The notes beneath the pieces are model-generated. The model saw only the letters and a program-made list of their open reading frames with translations, ran no database searches and was not told the DNA's origin. This document shows, piece by piece, positions 43,546 through 51,630 of a DNA stretch of 64,000 bases; the stretch's first letter is position 1, and each line of letters begins with the position of its first letter. A program made the position numbers and the translations under genes. Origin of the DNA: Rubrobacter xylanophilus DSM 9941 (GTDB taxonomy: Bacteria > Actinomycetota > Rubrobacteria > Rubrobacterales > Rubrobacteraceae); contig NC_008148.1 in the NCBI RefSeq assembly GCF_000014185.1, forward strand, positions 1,902,001 to 1,966,000, written 5' to 3'.

Positions 43546-43982
43546 GCTCGTATCTCCTGCCAGCTCCTGGCGTTCACGAAGCGGGAGAGGTGGCGGGGGT
43601 TGGTGGTCGCCACCTCGACGGTGTTAGCGCCCCCGTCTTCCGCCAGTATCGCTTGCGCGGCCAGGATGACGTCGGCATCTATGGACTCGTCGGGAGCGGT
43701 GGGTTGCCCCCTTTTGCGGGCGTCGGCCCAGAAGCGCGCGGCGAGCCTCATGGCCTCCGTGCAGAGGGGCAGGTAGCCGATCTCCCCGGCGAGCCGGACG
43801 AGGCGGGCGACGCCCTCGGTCTTGTCAGCGCGCAGGAGCTCGCGACGGACCTCGTAGTCGGCTATCTCGGGTACACGGACGAGCACACCGGCGTCGATGA
43901 GGCCGACGAGCCACAGGGCGGCCTCGCGGGCGCGCTGCGGACGCGGGTGCGTCACCCAGCTCAGCGGTCCGGCGTCGAGCAG
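43542..43982 (-). CDS. PIN-domain toxin; start codon non-canonical or missing
   Basis: A PIN-type ribonuclease toxin of about 137-146 residues. The first conserved Asp is in LLDAGPLSW, then a helix with YEVRRELLRADK, and near the C-terminus ESIDADVILAAQAI and VATTNPRHLSRF. The problem is the start: the first usual initiation codon (GTG at 43955) lies after LLDAGPLSW and would delete the catalytic Asp. A CTG at 43980-43982, six bases after AGTAGG (in the end of the upstream gene), would restore it, and an ATC at 43986-43988 is also in frame. Either a CTG start is used or the toxin lost its start. The gene upstream is its probable antitoxin. Confidence 0.65.
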   Translation of the reverse strand: MLDAGPLSWVTHPRPQRAREAALWLVGLIDAGVLVRVPEIADYEVRRELLRADKTEGVARLVRLAGEIGYLPLCTEAMRLAARFWADARKRGQPTAPDESIDADVILAAQAILAEDGGANTVEVATTNPRHLSRFVNARSWQEIRA

Positions 43983-43989
43983 TACGATC

Positions 43990-44268
43990 CTACTCGAAGA
44001 GCTTGCGGTACCCGAGGCGGTCCCGGTCGATGGCCTTCTCCAGCTCCGGCAAGGTCTCCTCGGCGTAGCCCGACTCGTCGGCCATCCACTCCTCGAGGAG
44101 GCTTATGGCCCCGGGTTTGGGGCGTCCTTCTTTCCGTTCGAGGCTCCGGGAGAACTCCAGCACGGCCAGCCGGCCGTCGCGGTCCAGGACTTTCAGGCTC
44201 TCGACCACGGCCCGCTCGATGTCTTCGTCTCCTGGTCTTCCGGGCTCCCGGTCTACCGCTTCGGACAT
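43990..44268 (-). CDS. Probable antitoxin of the PIN toxin, 92 aa
   Basis: A small acidic helical protein directly upstream of the PIN gene. The ATG at 44268 has GAAAGGAGG upstream. It includes IERAVVESLKVLDRDGRLAV and EWMADESGYAEETLPELEKA, ending RLGYRKLFE. The family is not certain. Its stop lies seven bases before the inferred CTG start of the toxin, as in coupled toxin-antitoxin pairs. Confidence 0.55.
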   Translation of the reverse strand: MSEAVDREPGRPGDEDIERAVVESLKVLDRDGRLAVLEFSRSLERKEGRPKPGAISLLEEWMADESGYAEETLPELEKAIDRDRLGYRKLFE

Positions 44269-44477
44269 GTTGGCCTCCTTTCGACTTTCGAGCCCTCTTC
44301 TGGGAAGTGCCCGCGGTACTCGGGGCGGTTGCGCTCGAGGCCCTCCCTGAGCGTGGGCCACGCCTCCCCGTCGCAGGCGGAATCCTCGGCCATCCAGCCT
44401 TCCACGAGCCTGCGGAACCTCTCGGCCGCTTCGTCCGGGTTCGCAGCTCCTTCGAGGTCTCTCGACTGCCGGTCCAT
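44253..44477 (-). CDS. Second antitoxin-like protein, 74 aa
   Basis: This protein overlaps the preceding antitoxin by 16 bases and is a distant paralogue of it: GWMAEDSACDGEAWPTLREG matches EWMADESGYAEETLPELEKA and both then have R-xx-YR. The ATG at 44477 has GGGAGG 13 bases upstream, which is long. It may be a relic duplication or a spare antitoxin. Confidence 0.45.
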   Translation of the reverse strand: MDRQSRDLEGAANPDEAAERFRRLVEGWMAEDSACDGEAWPTLREGLERNRPEYRGHFPEEGSKVERRPTCPKR

Positions 44478-44709
44478 GGTAGTAGTAGCACCTCCCGTCA
44501 GCCCCGCTGGTACGCACTCTCGCCTCACCGAGGAGGCCCTGCTCGTATTCTACCCGGCATCGAGGTCTCCTTTTCCGCGCCCGAGACCGTGTCGGCCACG
44601 GGACGAAGGGGGTGAAGCCAGGCAGCCTTATCGTGACGAGCAGATCATTGACTTCGGTGTCGGAACGATCAAAGATCGTAGCCATCCGACTTTGTGGGAA
44701 GGAGCGCAG

Positions 44710-45849
44710 ATGGGCAAGCGGGGCAACGGGGAGGGCTCGATCTCTCGCCGCAAGAACGGCGGGTGGATGGGCCAGTACGTCGTGTACACGGCAGAGGGCC
44801 GCAAGCGCAAGACCGTGTACGGCAAGACGCGGGCCGAGGTGGCGAAGAAGCTCAACAAGGCTCTCTCGGACCGGGAGGACGGGCTCTTCTTCGACGCCGG
44901 CAACCTCAAGGTCGGCGAGTACATGGACCGCTGGCTCAGGGACAGCGTCGAGGGCAACGTCGGTCCTCGGACTCTTGCAAACTACAAGCTGCAGGTCCGT
45001 CGGCACATCAAGCCGGTGCTCGGGGAGATCCAGCTAAAGACCCTCACCCCGGCGCACGTCCAGGGTCTCTACCGACAGAAGCTCGACGCCGGCCTCGCCC
45101 CTTCGAGCGTCCGCTACATCCACGCGGTCCTCCACAGGGCGCTCACGCAGGCGCTCCGGTGGGGACTGGTGCCCCGCAATGTGTCCGAGGCCGTTGACCT
45201 CCCCAAGCTCGTGAGCGAGGAGGTCGACGCCCTGACCCCCGAGGAGGCGCGGAAGTTCCTCGACGCAGCGCGCGGGGATAGGTTCGAGGCGCTGTACGTG
45301 GTGGCCGTGATGACGGGAATGAGGCGTGGAGAGCTGCTGGGGTTGCGCTGGTCCGACATCGACCTGGGCCAGAACGCACCCGCCACCCTACGGGTCGGCC
45401 GCCAGCTCCAGAGGATGCGCGACGGGTCGGGGCTGAAGTTCGTCGCGCCGAAGGGCGGCAAGGGGCGCACCATCCGCCTTCCGAGCCGCGCAGTGGAGGC
45501 GCTCAAGGCCCACCGGGCGCGTCAGGCGGAGGAGAGGTTGAAGGCCGGCCCCCTCTACCGAGACGAGGGCCTCGTGTTCGCCTCCGAGGTCGGCACGCCG
45601 CTGGAGCCTTCCAACATAGACCGGCGCAGCTTCAAACCGCTGCTGAAGAAGGCGGGCCTGCCCGACATCCGCTTCCACGACCTCAGGCACACCTGCGCAA
45701 CGGTGCTCCTCTCCCAGGGCGTCAACCCAAAGTTCGTGCAGGAGCTCCTGGGCCACGCCGACATCAAGCTCACCTTGGGCACCTACTCGCACTTTCTGCC
45801 GAGCATGGGAGATCAGACCGCAAACGCGATGGAGAGCGCCCTGGGCTGA
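44710..45849 (+). CDS. Tyrosine-type site-specific integrase
   Basis: A 379-residue phage-type recombinase. The N-terminal arm-binding domain (MGKRGNGEGSISRRKNGGW) is followed by a SAM-like core-binding domain (about 65-150) and the catalytic domain with Arg near 205 (TGMRRGELLGLRWSDI), His-x-x-Arg near 323 (FHDLRHTCATVLL), His near 345 (LLGHADIKLT) and Tyr near 358 (GTYSHF). It ends 97 bases before the 3' end of tRNA-Thr, so the tRNA is probably the attachment site of the island on its left. Two 10-bp direct repeats right after its stop may be arm-type sites. Confidence 0.9.
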   Translation: MGKRGNGEGSISRRKNGGWMGQYVVYTAEGRKRKTVYGKTRAEVAKKLNKALSDREDGLFFDAGNLKVGEYMDRWLRDSVEGNVGPRTLANYKLQVRRHIKPVLGEIQLKTLTPAHVQGLYRQKLDAGLAPSSVRYIHAVLHRALTQALRWGLVPRNVSEAVDLPKLVSEEVDALTPEEARKFLDAARGDRFEALYVVAVMTGMRRGELLGLRWSDIDLGQNAPATLRVGRQLQRMRDGSGLKFVAPKGGKGRTIRLPSRAVEALKAHRARQAEERLKAGPLYRDEGLVFASEVGTPLEPSNIDRRSFKPLLKKAGLPDIRFHDLRHTCATVLLSQGVNPKFVQELLGHADIKLTLGTYSHFLPSMGDQTANAMESALG

Positions 45850-45852
45850 ACG

Positions 45853-45873
45853 GGTTGCAGTACGGTTGCAGTA
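45853..45873. repeat. Two direct repeats GGTTGCAGTA between int and tRNA-Thr
   Basis: Copies at 45853-45862 and 45864-45873 are spaced by one helical turn (11 bp), as integrase arm sites often are. Confidence 0.5.
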
Positions 45874-45877
45874 AATC

Positions 45878-45900
45878 GGCCCTGGCATAGCGCCGGGGCC
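45878..45900 (+). terminator. Possible terminator hairpin after int
   Basis: GGCCCTGGC pairs with GCCGGGGCC (nine pairs, one G-U) around a five-base loop. The following bases are TCTTCG, so the U-tract is weak. Confidence 0.4.
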
Positions 45901-45945
45901 TCTTCGCTGCTCTGCGTTTTCCCTGCAAATCGGGCAAAAAAGGAG

Positions 45946-46018
45946 AGCCGACGAGCGGACTCGAACCGCTGACCTGCTCATTACGAGTGAGCTGCTCTAC
46001 CAACTGAGCTACGTCGGC
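45946..46018 (-). tRNA. tRNA-Thr (anticodon CGT)
   Basis: The minus strand folds into a full cloverleaf: acceptor GCCGACG/CGTCGGC, D arm with AGCTCAGTTGGTAGAGC, anticodon stem GCTCA/TGAGC around loop CTCGTAA (anticodon CGT), and T arm GCGGTTCGAGTCCGC. The discriminator is U and CCA is not encoded. Its 3' end faces the integrase. Confidence 0.95.
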
Positions 46019-46078
46019 CCGTGCTCGGGAGGGGAGTATACCGCAAGCGCGGGGGATCTTCTAACCCCCGGCCGCCGC

Positions 46079-46870
46079 TTAGGCTACGAGCAGCACCGGC
46101 CAGCGCGCCTCCTCGAGGAGCCCGCGCAGCTTCATGCCGGCGCTGAAGGGCAGGACCAGAAGCCCCGTGTCCCCCACCTCCCTGAGGGCGCTCGAGAGGC
46201 AAGGCTCGTCGAAGCGCTGCAGCGTGCGCGAAGCGGCTCCGGGGAGCCCCGGCAACTCCGGCGCGCTGCCTCCGGACCTCTCCGGAGGCACCAGCAGCAC
46301 GAGCGGCGCCCGCCAGGAGCCCGCCAGGTAGGCGGCGGCCTCCAGGGCCCGGCCGGACTCGGGGTCGCCGGACCACACGGCCACGACGGTGCCGCCCGGG
46401 CGCAGGCGGCCGCCCAGCACGAGGACCGCGCCGCCGCGCTCCGCGAGCGTCTGCCGCACCTCCGCGTCGGCGAGCCCCGCCGGGCTGCTCAGCACGATCA
46501 GGTCCGTCCCGGAGGCCGCGGAGACGACGCTCGAGATCCCCGTCCCCTGCACCGTCCTGAACGACCAGCGAACCCTCCGGCCCGCGGCCACCTGCCGCAG
46601 CGTCTCCTGCGCCCGGCGCGCGTAGGCCCGCATCCCCCGCTCCATGGTCATCCCGTTCAGCTCCCTCGCCGCTCCCGAGAACGGGTCCACGGCCCTCAGA
46701 AACGGCAGCTCGGCGAGCCGCAGCAAATTGGCGTCCTCCACGAACATGGCCAGAAGCTCGCTGCGCAGGCGGGCGGCGAGCTCCGCCGCGCTCTCGAGCA
46801 CCGCGGGGTTCTGGGGGGAGGCGTCGAGAACGACGAGCACCCGCCGCACGAAGGATCCGGGCTCAGCCAT
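46079..46870 (-). CDS. Universal stress protein-like, two-domain
   Basis: A 263-residue protein beginning with the UspA pattern (RRVLVVLDASPQNPAVLESA, ELAARLRSELLAMFVEDANL) and a first domain ending in SSVVSAASGTDLIVLSSPAG. The second half (GTVVAVWSGDPESGRALEAA, APLVLLVPPE, TGLLVLPFSAG) is a diverged Usp-like alpha/beta domain without the nucleotide-binding G-2x-G-9x-G motif. It overlaps the end of the Lon-like protease gene by eight bases, so the two are co-expressed, probably as a stress pair. Confidence 0.78.
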   Translation of the reverse strand: MAEPGSFVRRVLVVLDASPQNPAVLESAAELAARLRSELLAMFVEDANLLRLAELPFLRAVDPFSGAARELNGMTMERGMRAYARRAQETLRQVAAGRRVRWSFRTVQGTGISSVVSAASGTDLIVLSSPAGLADAEVRQTLAERGGAVLVLGGRLRPGGTVVAVWSGDPESGRALEAAAYLAGSWRAPLVLLVPPERSGGSAPELPGLPGAASRTLQRFDEPCLSSALREVGDTGLLVLPFSAGMKLRGLLEEARWPVLLVA

Positions 46871-49274
46871 TCCCGTCCTCCCCCGAGGAGCGCGCCGCGA
46901 GCGCGCGCATCTTCTCGCCGAGCTCCGCGAGCCGCCGCTCCACCATGCCGTTCACCGTGTCCTCCGGGAAGCGCCCCTCCTCGTCCGGTTCGCCCGCCGG
47001 GAGCCCGGTCAGCAGCTCCATCCCCTCGTCGACCGTACGCACCGGGTAGATGTGGAACTCGCCCCGCTCCACGGCCTCCACCACGTCCCGGCGGAGCATC
47101 AGGTGCTGGACGTTGGAGCGCGGGATGACAACCCCCTGCTCCCCGGTCAGGCCGCGCCTGCGGCAGATGTCGAAGAAGCCCTCTATCTTCTCGTTCACCC
47201 CGCCGATCGCCTGGACGTCGCCGTGCTGGTTGACCGAGCCGGTCACCGCCAGGGACTGCTTCAGCGGCACCCCCGAGATGGCCGAGAGCAGGGCGTAGAG
47301 CTCGGCCGAGGAGGCCGAGTCCCCCTCCACGCCGCTGTAGCTCTGCTCGAAGACCAGGCTGGCGGAGAGCGAGAGCGGCCGCTCCGAGGCGTAGCGGCCG
47401 CCCAGAAAGCCCGCGAGGATCAGGACGCCCTTCGAGTGTATGGGCCCGCTGAGCTTCACCTCCCGCTCGATATCCACCACCTCGCCCCGCCCCATCCGGA
47501 CGCGGGCGGAGATCCTGCTCGGCCGCCCGAAGGCGAAACCGCCGAGCTCTATGACCGAGAGCCCGTTGACCTGCCCGACCCGCTCGCCCTCGGTGTCTAT
47601 GAGCAGGGTGCCGCGCAGGATCTGCTCCTGCACCCGCTCGCGCAGCCGGTCGGAGCGGTAGGTGCGGGCGTCGATGGCCCTCTGCACGTCCGCGGCGGTG
47701 ACCGCGCCGTTGCCGTTGCGGGAGGCCCAATAGTCCGCCTCGCGCAGCACGTCGGCTAGGCTCTCGACGTGGATGGAGAGCTTGCCGGAGTCCCCGGCGA
47801 GCCGCGAGCCGTGCTCTATGACCCGCGCCACCCCCGTGCGGTCGAAGGGCCTGAGCCCCTCCCGGCGCGCGATGGTCCCGATGAGCCGGGCGTAGAGGAG
47901 GTCGTTCTCCCCATCGCGGTCCACCTCCTCGTCGAAATCCGCCGCGACCTTGAAGAGCTGGACGAACTCGGGGTCGAGGGCCGAGAGCAGGTAGTAGAGC
48001 AGCCGGTCCCCCAGCAGCACCACCTTCACGTCGAGGGGGATCGGCTCGGGCTCCAGCGAGATCGTGCTGATCAGGCCGACCATCTGCCCCGGCGACTCGA
48101 TGCGCAAGAGCCGCGAGCGCAGCGCCCGCTTGAGGCCCTCCCAGGCGAAGGGCTGCATGAGCAGCCGGCGGGCGTCGAGGATGAGGTAGCCCCCGTTGGC
48201 CCGGTGCAGGGCCCCGGGGCGGATGAGGTTGAAGTCGGTCACGAGCGCCCCCATCTGGGCCATGTACTCCACCCGCCCGAGCAGGTTCTGGTAGGTGGGG
48301 TTGTCCTCGTAGATGACGGGCGCCCTGTCCATGCCCCCCCTGTCGACCAGGACGTTGACCTGGTAGCGGCGGGACGGGGGAGGCTGGGTGCGCTCCTCCC
48401 GCCCCGGCTCCTGCACGTCCCTGTCCTGGCCGAGAAACTCCCGGGCGTTCTGGACGATGTCCCGGCGCACCTCCTCCAGGTACTCGGCGACCTCCTCGAA
48501 CTCCGCGTACTCCTCCTTGAGCTCCTCTATCCGGGAGCCCACGGCGAAGTTGGTCACCTCGCGGTTCAGCTCCCTGAGCTTGCGCTGCATCTCGCGCTGC
48601 CAGCGGGGGATGTCCTGGGAGAGCACCCGCTGCAGCTCCTGCTGCAGCTCCTCCACCTCCCGCTCCAGGCGGGTGCGCTCCTCCTCGGGCAGCTGCTGCA
48701 GCTCCTGCGGCGAGAGCACCTGCCCGTCGCGCAGCGGGGCGAACACCCACCCCATGGGGGTCTGCAGCAGCGCCAGGCCCCGCTCCTGCGCCCTGCGGCG
48801 CAGCTCGGCGAAGGCCCGGTTGGAGCGCTCGGCGAACTCCTCCTCGATCGCCCGGCGGCGGGCCTGGTACTCCTCGCCCTCGAACGCGCTGGAGAGCGCG
48901 GGCCTGAGCTCCTCCACCAGCTGCTCCATGTCCCGCCGCAGCCGGGTGCCCATGCCCGGCGGCAGCTCTATGGCCCGCGGCCGGTTCGGGTGCGCGAAGT
49001 CGTGGACGTAGACCCAGTCGGAGGGCGCGGGGCGCTCCGCCGCCCTGGCCTGCAGAAAGTGGCGGACCAGGGCGTGTTTGCCGGTGCCGGGGGGCCCGAG
49101 CGCGTAGATGTTGTAGCCGGGGCGTTCGATCCCGATGCCGAAGCGGACCGCCTCGACCGCCCGCGGCTGGCCCATGCCCCCGTCCAGCTCCTCGAGCTCC
49201 TCGGTGGTCTTGAAGGGCAGGCTCTCGGGGTCGCAACGCCGGTACAGACGCTCGGGCTTGAGCTCCTCGACCAC
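46863..49274 (-). CDS. Lon-like ATP-dependent protease (LonB/LonC-related)
   Basis: An 803-residue soluble AAA+ protease. Walker A is at 60-67 (GPPGTGKH). A long coiled region (about 130-290) interrupts the ATPase domain, followed by RANGGYLILDARRLLMQPFA as the Walker B-like part, and a C-terminal Lon protease domain with the Ser-Lys dyad: Ser near 653 (GVEGDSASSAELYAL) and Lys near 695 (GGVNEKIEGFFD). No LAN N-domain and no membrane helices are present. Such proteins (Lon-related, AAA_32 type) degrade unfolded or regulatory proteins. It is transcribed with the overlapping Usp-like gene and divergently from the phosphatase at 49391. Confidence 0.88.
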   Translation of the reverse strand: MVEELKPERLYRRCDPESLPFKTTEELEELDGGMGQPRAVEAVRFGIGIERPGYNIYALGPPGTGKHALVRHFLQARAAERPAPSDWVYVHDFAHPNRPRAIELPPGMGTRLRRDMEQLVEELRPALSSAFEGEEYQARRRAIEEEFAERSNRAFAELRRRAQERGLALLQTPMGWVFAPLRDGQVLSPQELQQLPEEERTRLEREVEELQQELQRVLSQDIPRWQREMQRKLRELNREVTNFAVGSRIEELKEEYAEFEEVAEYLEEVRRDIVQNAREFLGQDRDVQEPGREERTQPPPSRRYQVNVLVDRGGMDRAPVIYEDNPTYQNLLGRVEYMAQMGALVTDFNLIRPGALHRANGGYLILDARRLLMQPFAWEGLKRALRSRLLRIESPGQMVGLISTISLEPEPIPLDVKVVLLGDRLLYYLLSALDPEFVQLFKVAADFDEEVDRDGENDLLYARLIGTIARREGLRPFDRTGVARVIEHGSRLAGDSGKLSIHVESLADVLREADYWASRNGNGAVTAADVQRAIDARTYRSDRLRERVQEQILRGTLLIDTEGERVGQVNGLSVIELGGFAFGRPSRISARVRMGRGEVVDIEREVKLSGPIHSKGVLILAGFLGGRYASERPLSLSASLVFEQSYSGVEGDSASSAELYALLSAISGVPLKQSLAVTGSVNQHGDVQAIGGVNEKIEGFFDICRRRGLTGEQGVVIPRSNVQHLMLRRDVVEAVERGEFHIYPVRTVDEGMELLTGLPAGEPDEEGRFPEDTVNGMVERRLAELGEKMRALAARSSGEDGNG

Positions 49275-49390
49275 CCTCTTCCACCTCCTCGCGAAAAAGA
49301 CGCCCGTATTCTAGGATATCCCGTCCCGGGAGGCTAAAACCCTCCCCCGTTATAATCCGGGCACCGGAGAGCTTTGCGAGCGGAGGAGAG

Positions 49391-49888
49391 ATGAGCGCCG
49401 CGAAAGAGAGGCCCAAGACCGTGCTCTTCGTGTGCACGGCGAACATCTGCCGCAGCCCCATGGCGGCGGCCCTCTTCAACGCCCTGGCCCAGGAGCGGGG
49501 CCTCCCCTACCGGGCGGAGAGCGCGGGGGTGGCCGCGCTGGAGAACGCGGGGATGGCGCCCTACGCCCGCGAGGCGCTGGCGGAGATCGGCATCCGGGAC
49601 GAGGGGCACCGGGCCCGGCGGGTGAGCCGCGAGCTGCTGGAGCGGGCCGACCTGGTGCTCGTGATGGGCCCGCGCCACCTGCGGGAGATAGAGCGGAGCT
49701 TCGGCCCCTCGGGCAAGGTCCACACCCTGCGGGGCTACGCCGCCGACGGGGCTGACGGGGAGGAGATCCCCGACCCCTACGGGCTGACCGCACACGCCTA
49801 CCGCGCCTCGCTCCGGCAGCTGCTGGAGTACGTGGAGGGCGCGCTGGAGCGCCTCCGGAGGGAGGAAGAGCCGGGCCAGGCTCAGTAG
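49391..49888 (+). CDS. Low-molecular-weight protein tyrosine phosphatase
   Basis: A 165-residue LMW-PTP. The P-loop CTANICRS puts the nucleophile at Cys15 and the phosphate-binding Arg at 21; the general acid is in IPDPYG near 130. The ATG at 49391 follows GGAGGAG. In polysaccharide loci this enzyme (Wzb-like) dephosphorylates the BY-type tyrosine autokinase, the end of which is at 63885-64000. It overlaps the convergent glycosyltransferase gene by seven bases. Confidence 0.92.
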   Translation: MSAAKERPKTVLFVCTANICRSPMAAALFNALAQERGLPYRAESAGVAALENAGMAPYAREALAEIGIRDEGHRARRVSRELLERADLVLVMGPRHLREIERSFGPSGKVHTLRGYAADGADGEEIPDPYGLTAHAYRASLRQLLEYVEGALERLRREEEPGQAQ

Positions 49889-51360
49889 GCTCCGCTCCCC
49901 CGGAGCACCACCAGCACCGTGCGGGCCAGGACGATCAGGTCCAGCCACACCGACCAGTTCATGACGTAGTAGGTGTCCAGCCGCACCCGCTCCTCCAGCG
50001 TGGTGTCGCTGCGGCCGCTCACCTGCCAGAGCCCGCTTATCCCCGGAGGCACCCGCAGGATGAACCGCTCGTGCTCGTCGATCTGGGAGCGCTGGATGTC
50101 CAGGTAGGGTCGCGGCCCCACAAGGCTCATCTCTCCCTTTATCACGTTCCATAGCTGGGGCAGCTCGTCCAGGCTGGTCTTCCTGAGAAAGCGCCCCACC
50201 CGCGTGACCCTGGGGTCGTCCCGGAGCTTGCCGTGGCGCCGGAACTCCTCCGCAAGGGCGGGCTCCTCCCCGAAGAGCCGGGCAAGGCGCTCCTCGGCGT
50301 CGGCGTGCATGGTGCGGAACTTGCACACCCAGAAGGGCCTGCCGTCCTTCCCCGGCCTTCTCTGGCGGAAGAGGGCCGCTCCCGGGGAGTCCAGGCGGAT
50401 CAGGAGCGCCAGAAGGAGCAGCAGCGGGGCGAGCGCGAGCCCCAGAGCGCCCGCCAGCAGCAGGTCCAGCGCACGCTTGGCCCTCTGCGCCCACGGGTCG
50501 AGGAGGTTGTACCGGACCTCGACCGCGAACGTCCCGGCGAGGTTTCGGGCCACCACCGCGGAGTTGGCCACGCCGTCCAGGTTGGGGATGACGATCACCT
50601 CCCGGAAGCTCTCGCTGGCCACCGAGATCATCTCGGCGAGCTGCTCGCGGCGGGTGTGGGGCGTGGCGAAGATGCAGGTGTCCACCCGCCTCCTGCGCGC
50701 CCAGGCCGCCGCGTCGCGCAGCGTCTTCTCGTAGGGCGCCTCCCTGTATCCCTCCCCGGCGGGGAGCAGGTTGTAGTCGAAGAGCGCCGCCGGCCGGTAG
50801 CCGAGGTCCCACTCCCGCCCGAGGTGCCCCAGAAAGGACTCCCCCGTACCGGGGTAGCCGAGCACCACCACGGGCTTGCCCCAGACCCCCGCCCTCCGCA
50901 GCGCCCGCCTGGCGGCATACTGGACGAAGGGCGCGGCGAGAAGGAGCCCGCCGAAGGCGAGCAGCAGCATGAGCCGCGAGAGCCTGTCGCCCACATGAAA
51001 GCCCACCGCGAAGACCGCCAGCAGAGCTAGGGCGAAGAGCACGGACCAGACGTGGCGGCGCAGCCGCTGAACGCCGTCGAGCCCGTACCCCGGGTAGAGC
51101 CCGAGGAGCGCCCGCAGGCCGACCCAGACCGCCACGCTCGGAGCGATCGCCGCGAGCGCCACCTCCGAGGGGCCTCCCCGGCCCCACACGCCCTGCAGCC
51201 CGAGCGCCAGGGCCCACACCGCCGCCGCCAGCGCCGCGTCCGCGGCGGCAAGCCCCGCCGCCGCAAACCGCTGCCTCCCCGCCGCGCCGGGCAGCGCGAA
51301 CCCGGGGAGCACCCTGGGCCCCGGCAGGCCGCCCGGGGGGGCCAGCAAACCCTCAGACAT
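49882..51360 (-). CDS. Exopolysaccharide initiating sugar-1-phosphate transferase (WcaJ/WbaP type)
   Basis: A 492-residue membrane protein that would transfer a hexose-1-phosphate to undecaprenyl phosphate. N-terminal helices (about 25-130), a central NAD-like domain (PVVVLGYPGTGESFLGHLG) and the conserved transferase end: KRALDLLLAGALGL, LLIRLDSPGAALFRQRRPGK, VCKFRTMHADAE, LRKTSLDELPQLWNVIKGEM, SLVGPRPYL, PGISGLWQVSGRS. The ATG at 51360 has GGAGGGGGG just before it; an upstream frame to 51441 is not protein-like. The 270 bases upstream (51361-51630) hold the divergent promoters and no gene that I can support. Confidence 0.9.
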   Translation of the reverse strand: MSEGLLAPPGGLPGPRVLPGFALPGAAGRQRFAAAGLAAADAALAAAVWALALGLQGVWGRGGPSEVALAAIAPSVAVWVGLRALLGLYPGYGLDGVQRLRRHVWSVLFALALLAVFAVGFHVGDRLSRLMLLLAFGGLLLAAPFVQYAARRALRRAGVWGKPVVVLGYPGTGESFLGHLGREWDLGYRPAALFDYNLLPAGEGYREAPYEKTLRDAAAWARRRRVDTCIFATPHTRREQLAEMISVASESFREVIVIPNLDGVANSAVVARNLAGTFAVEVRYNLLDPWAQRAKRALDLLLAGALGLALAPLLLLLALLIRLDSPGAALFRQRRPGKDGRPFWVCKFRTMHADAEERLARLFGEEPALAEEFRRHGKLRDDPRVTRVGRFLRKTSLDELPQLWNVIKGEMSLVGPRPYLDIQRSQIDEHERFILRVPPGISGLWQVSGRSDTTLEERVRLDTYYVMNWSVWLDLIVLARTVLVVLRGSGAY

Positions 51361-51630
51361 CCCCCCTCCGGCGAAAACCCTGTTGCGTGAGCCCACCAGA
51401 TCCCTCTCCGAAGCTCGCCGACACAGCCTCTCCGCACACAAGCGTAAAGGGGCCGGGCGAGAGCCGGAAGGGCGGCGGCCAACAGGTGCCCCTTAAGCAG
51501 AACAAAGTGCCTGCGGGTGTTAGGACCGTCCGGGCACTTAGGTGCTAGCCCTTGATCTTCGCGGCGCCCGGTGCCACCCTGACCCCGTGACAGAGGTCGC
51601 CCGCAGACCGCAGCGAACCGGGGAGGGGAC

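Noticed and set aside
47769-49337. 522-codon plus-strand frame opposite the Lon-like gene
   Set aside because: The antisense strand of a highly charged coiled region gives Leu/Val/Glu-rich sequence without a start signal or domain.
46696-49479. 927-codon frame overlapping the Lon-like gene
   Set aside because: It is out of frame with the AAA+ and Lon motifs; only its last residues coincide with the Usp frame region. It is a high-GC artefact.
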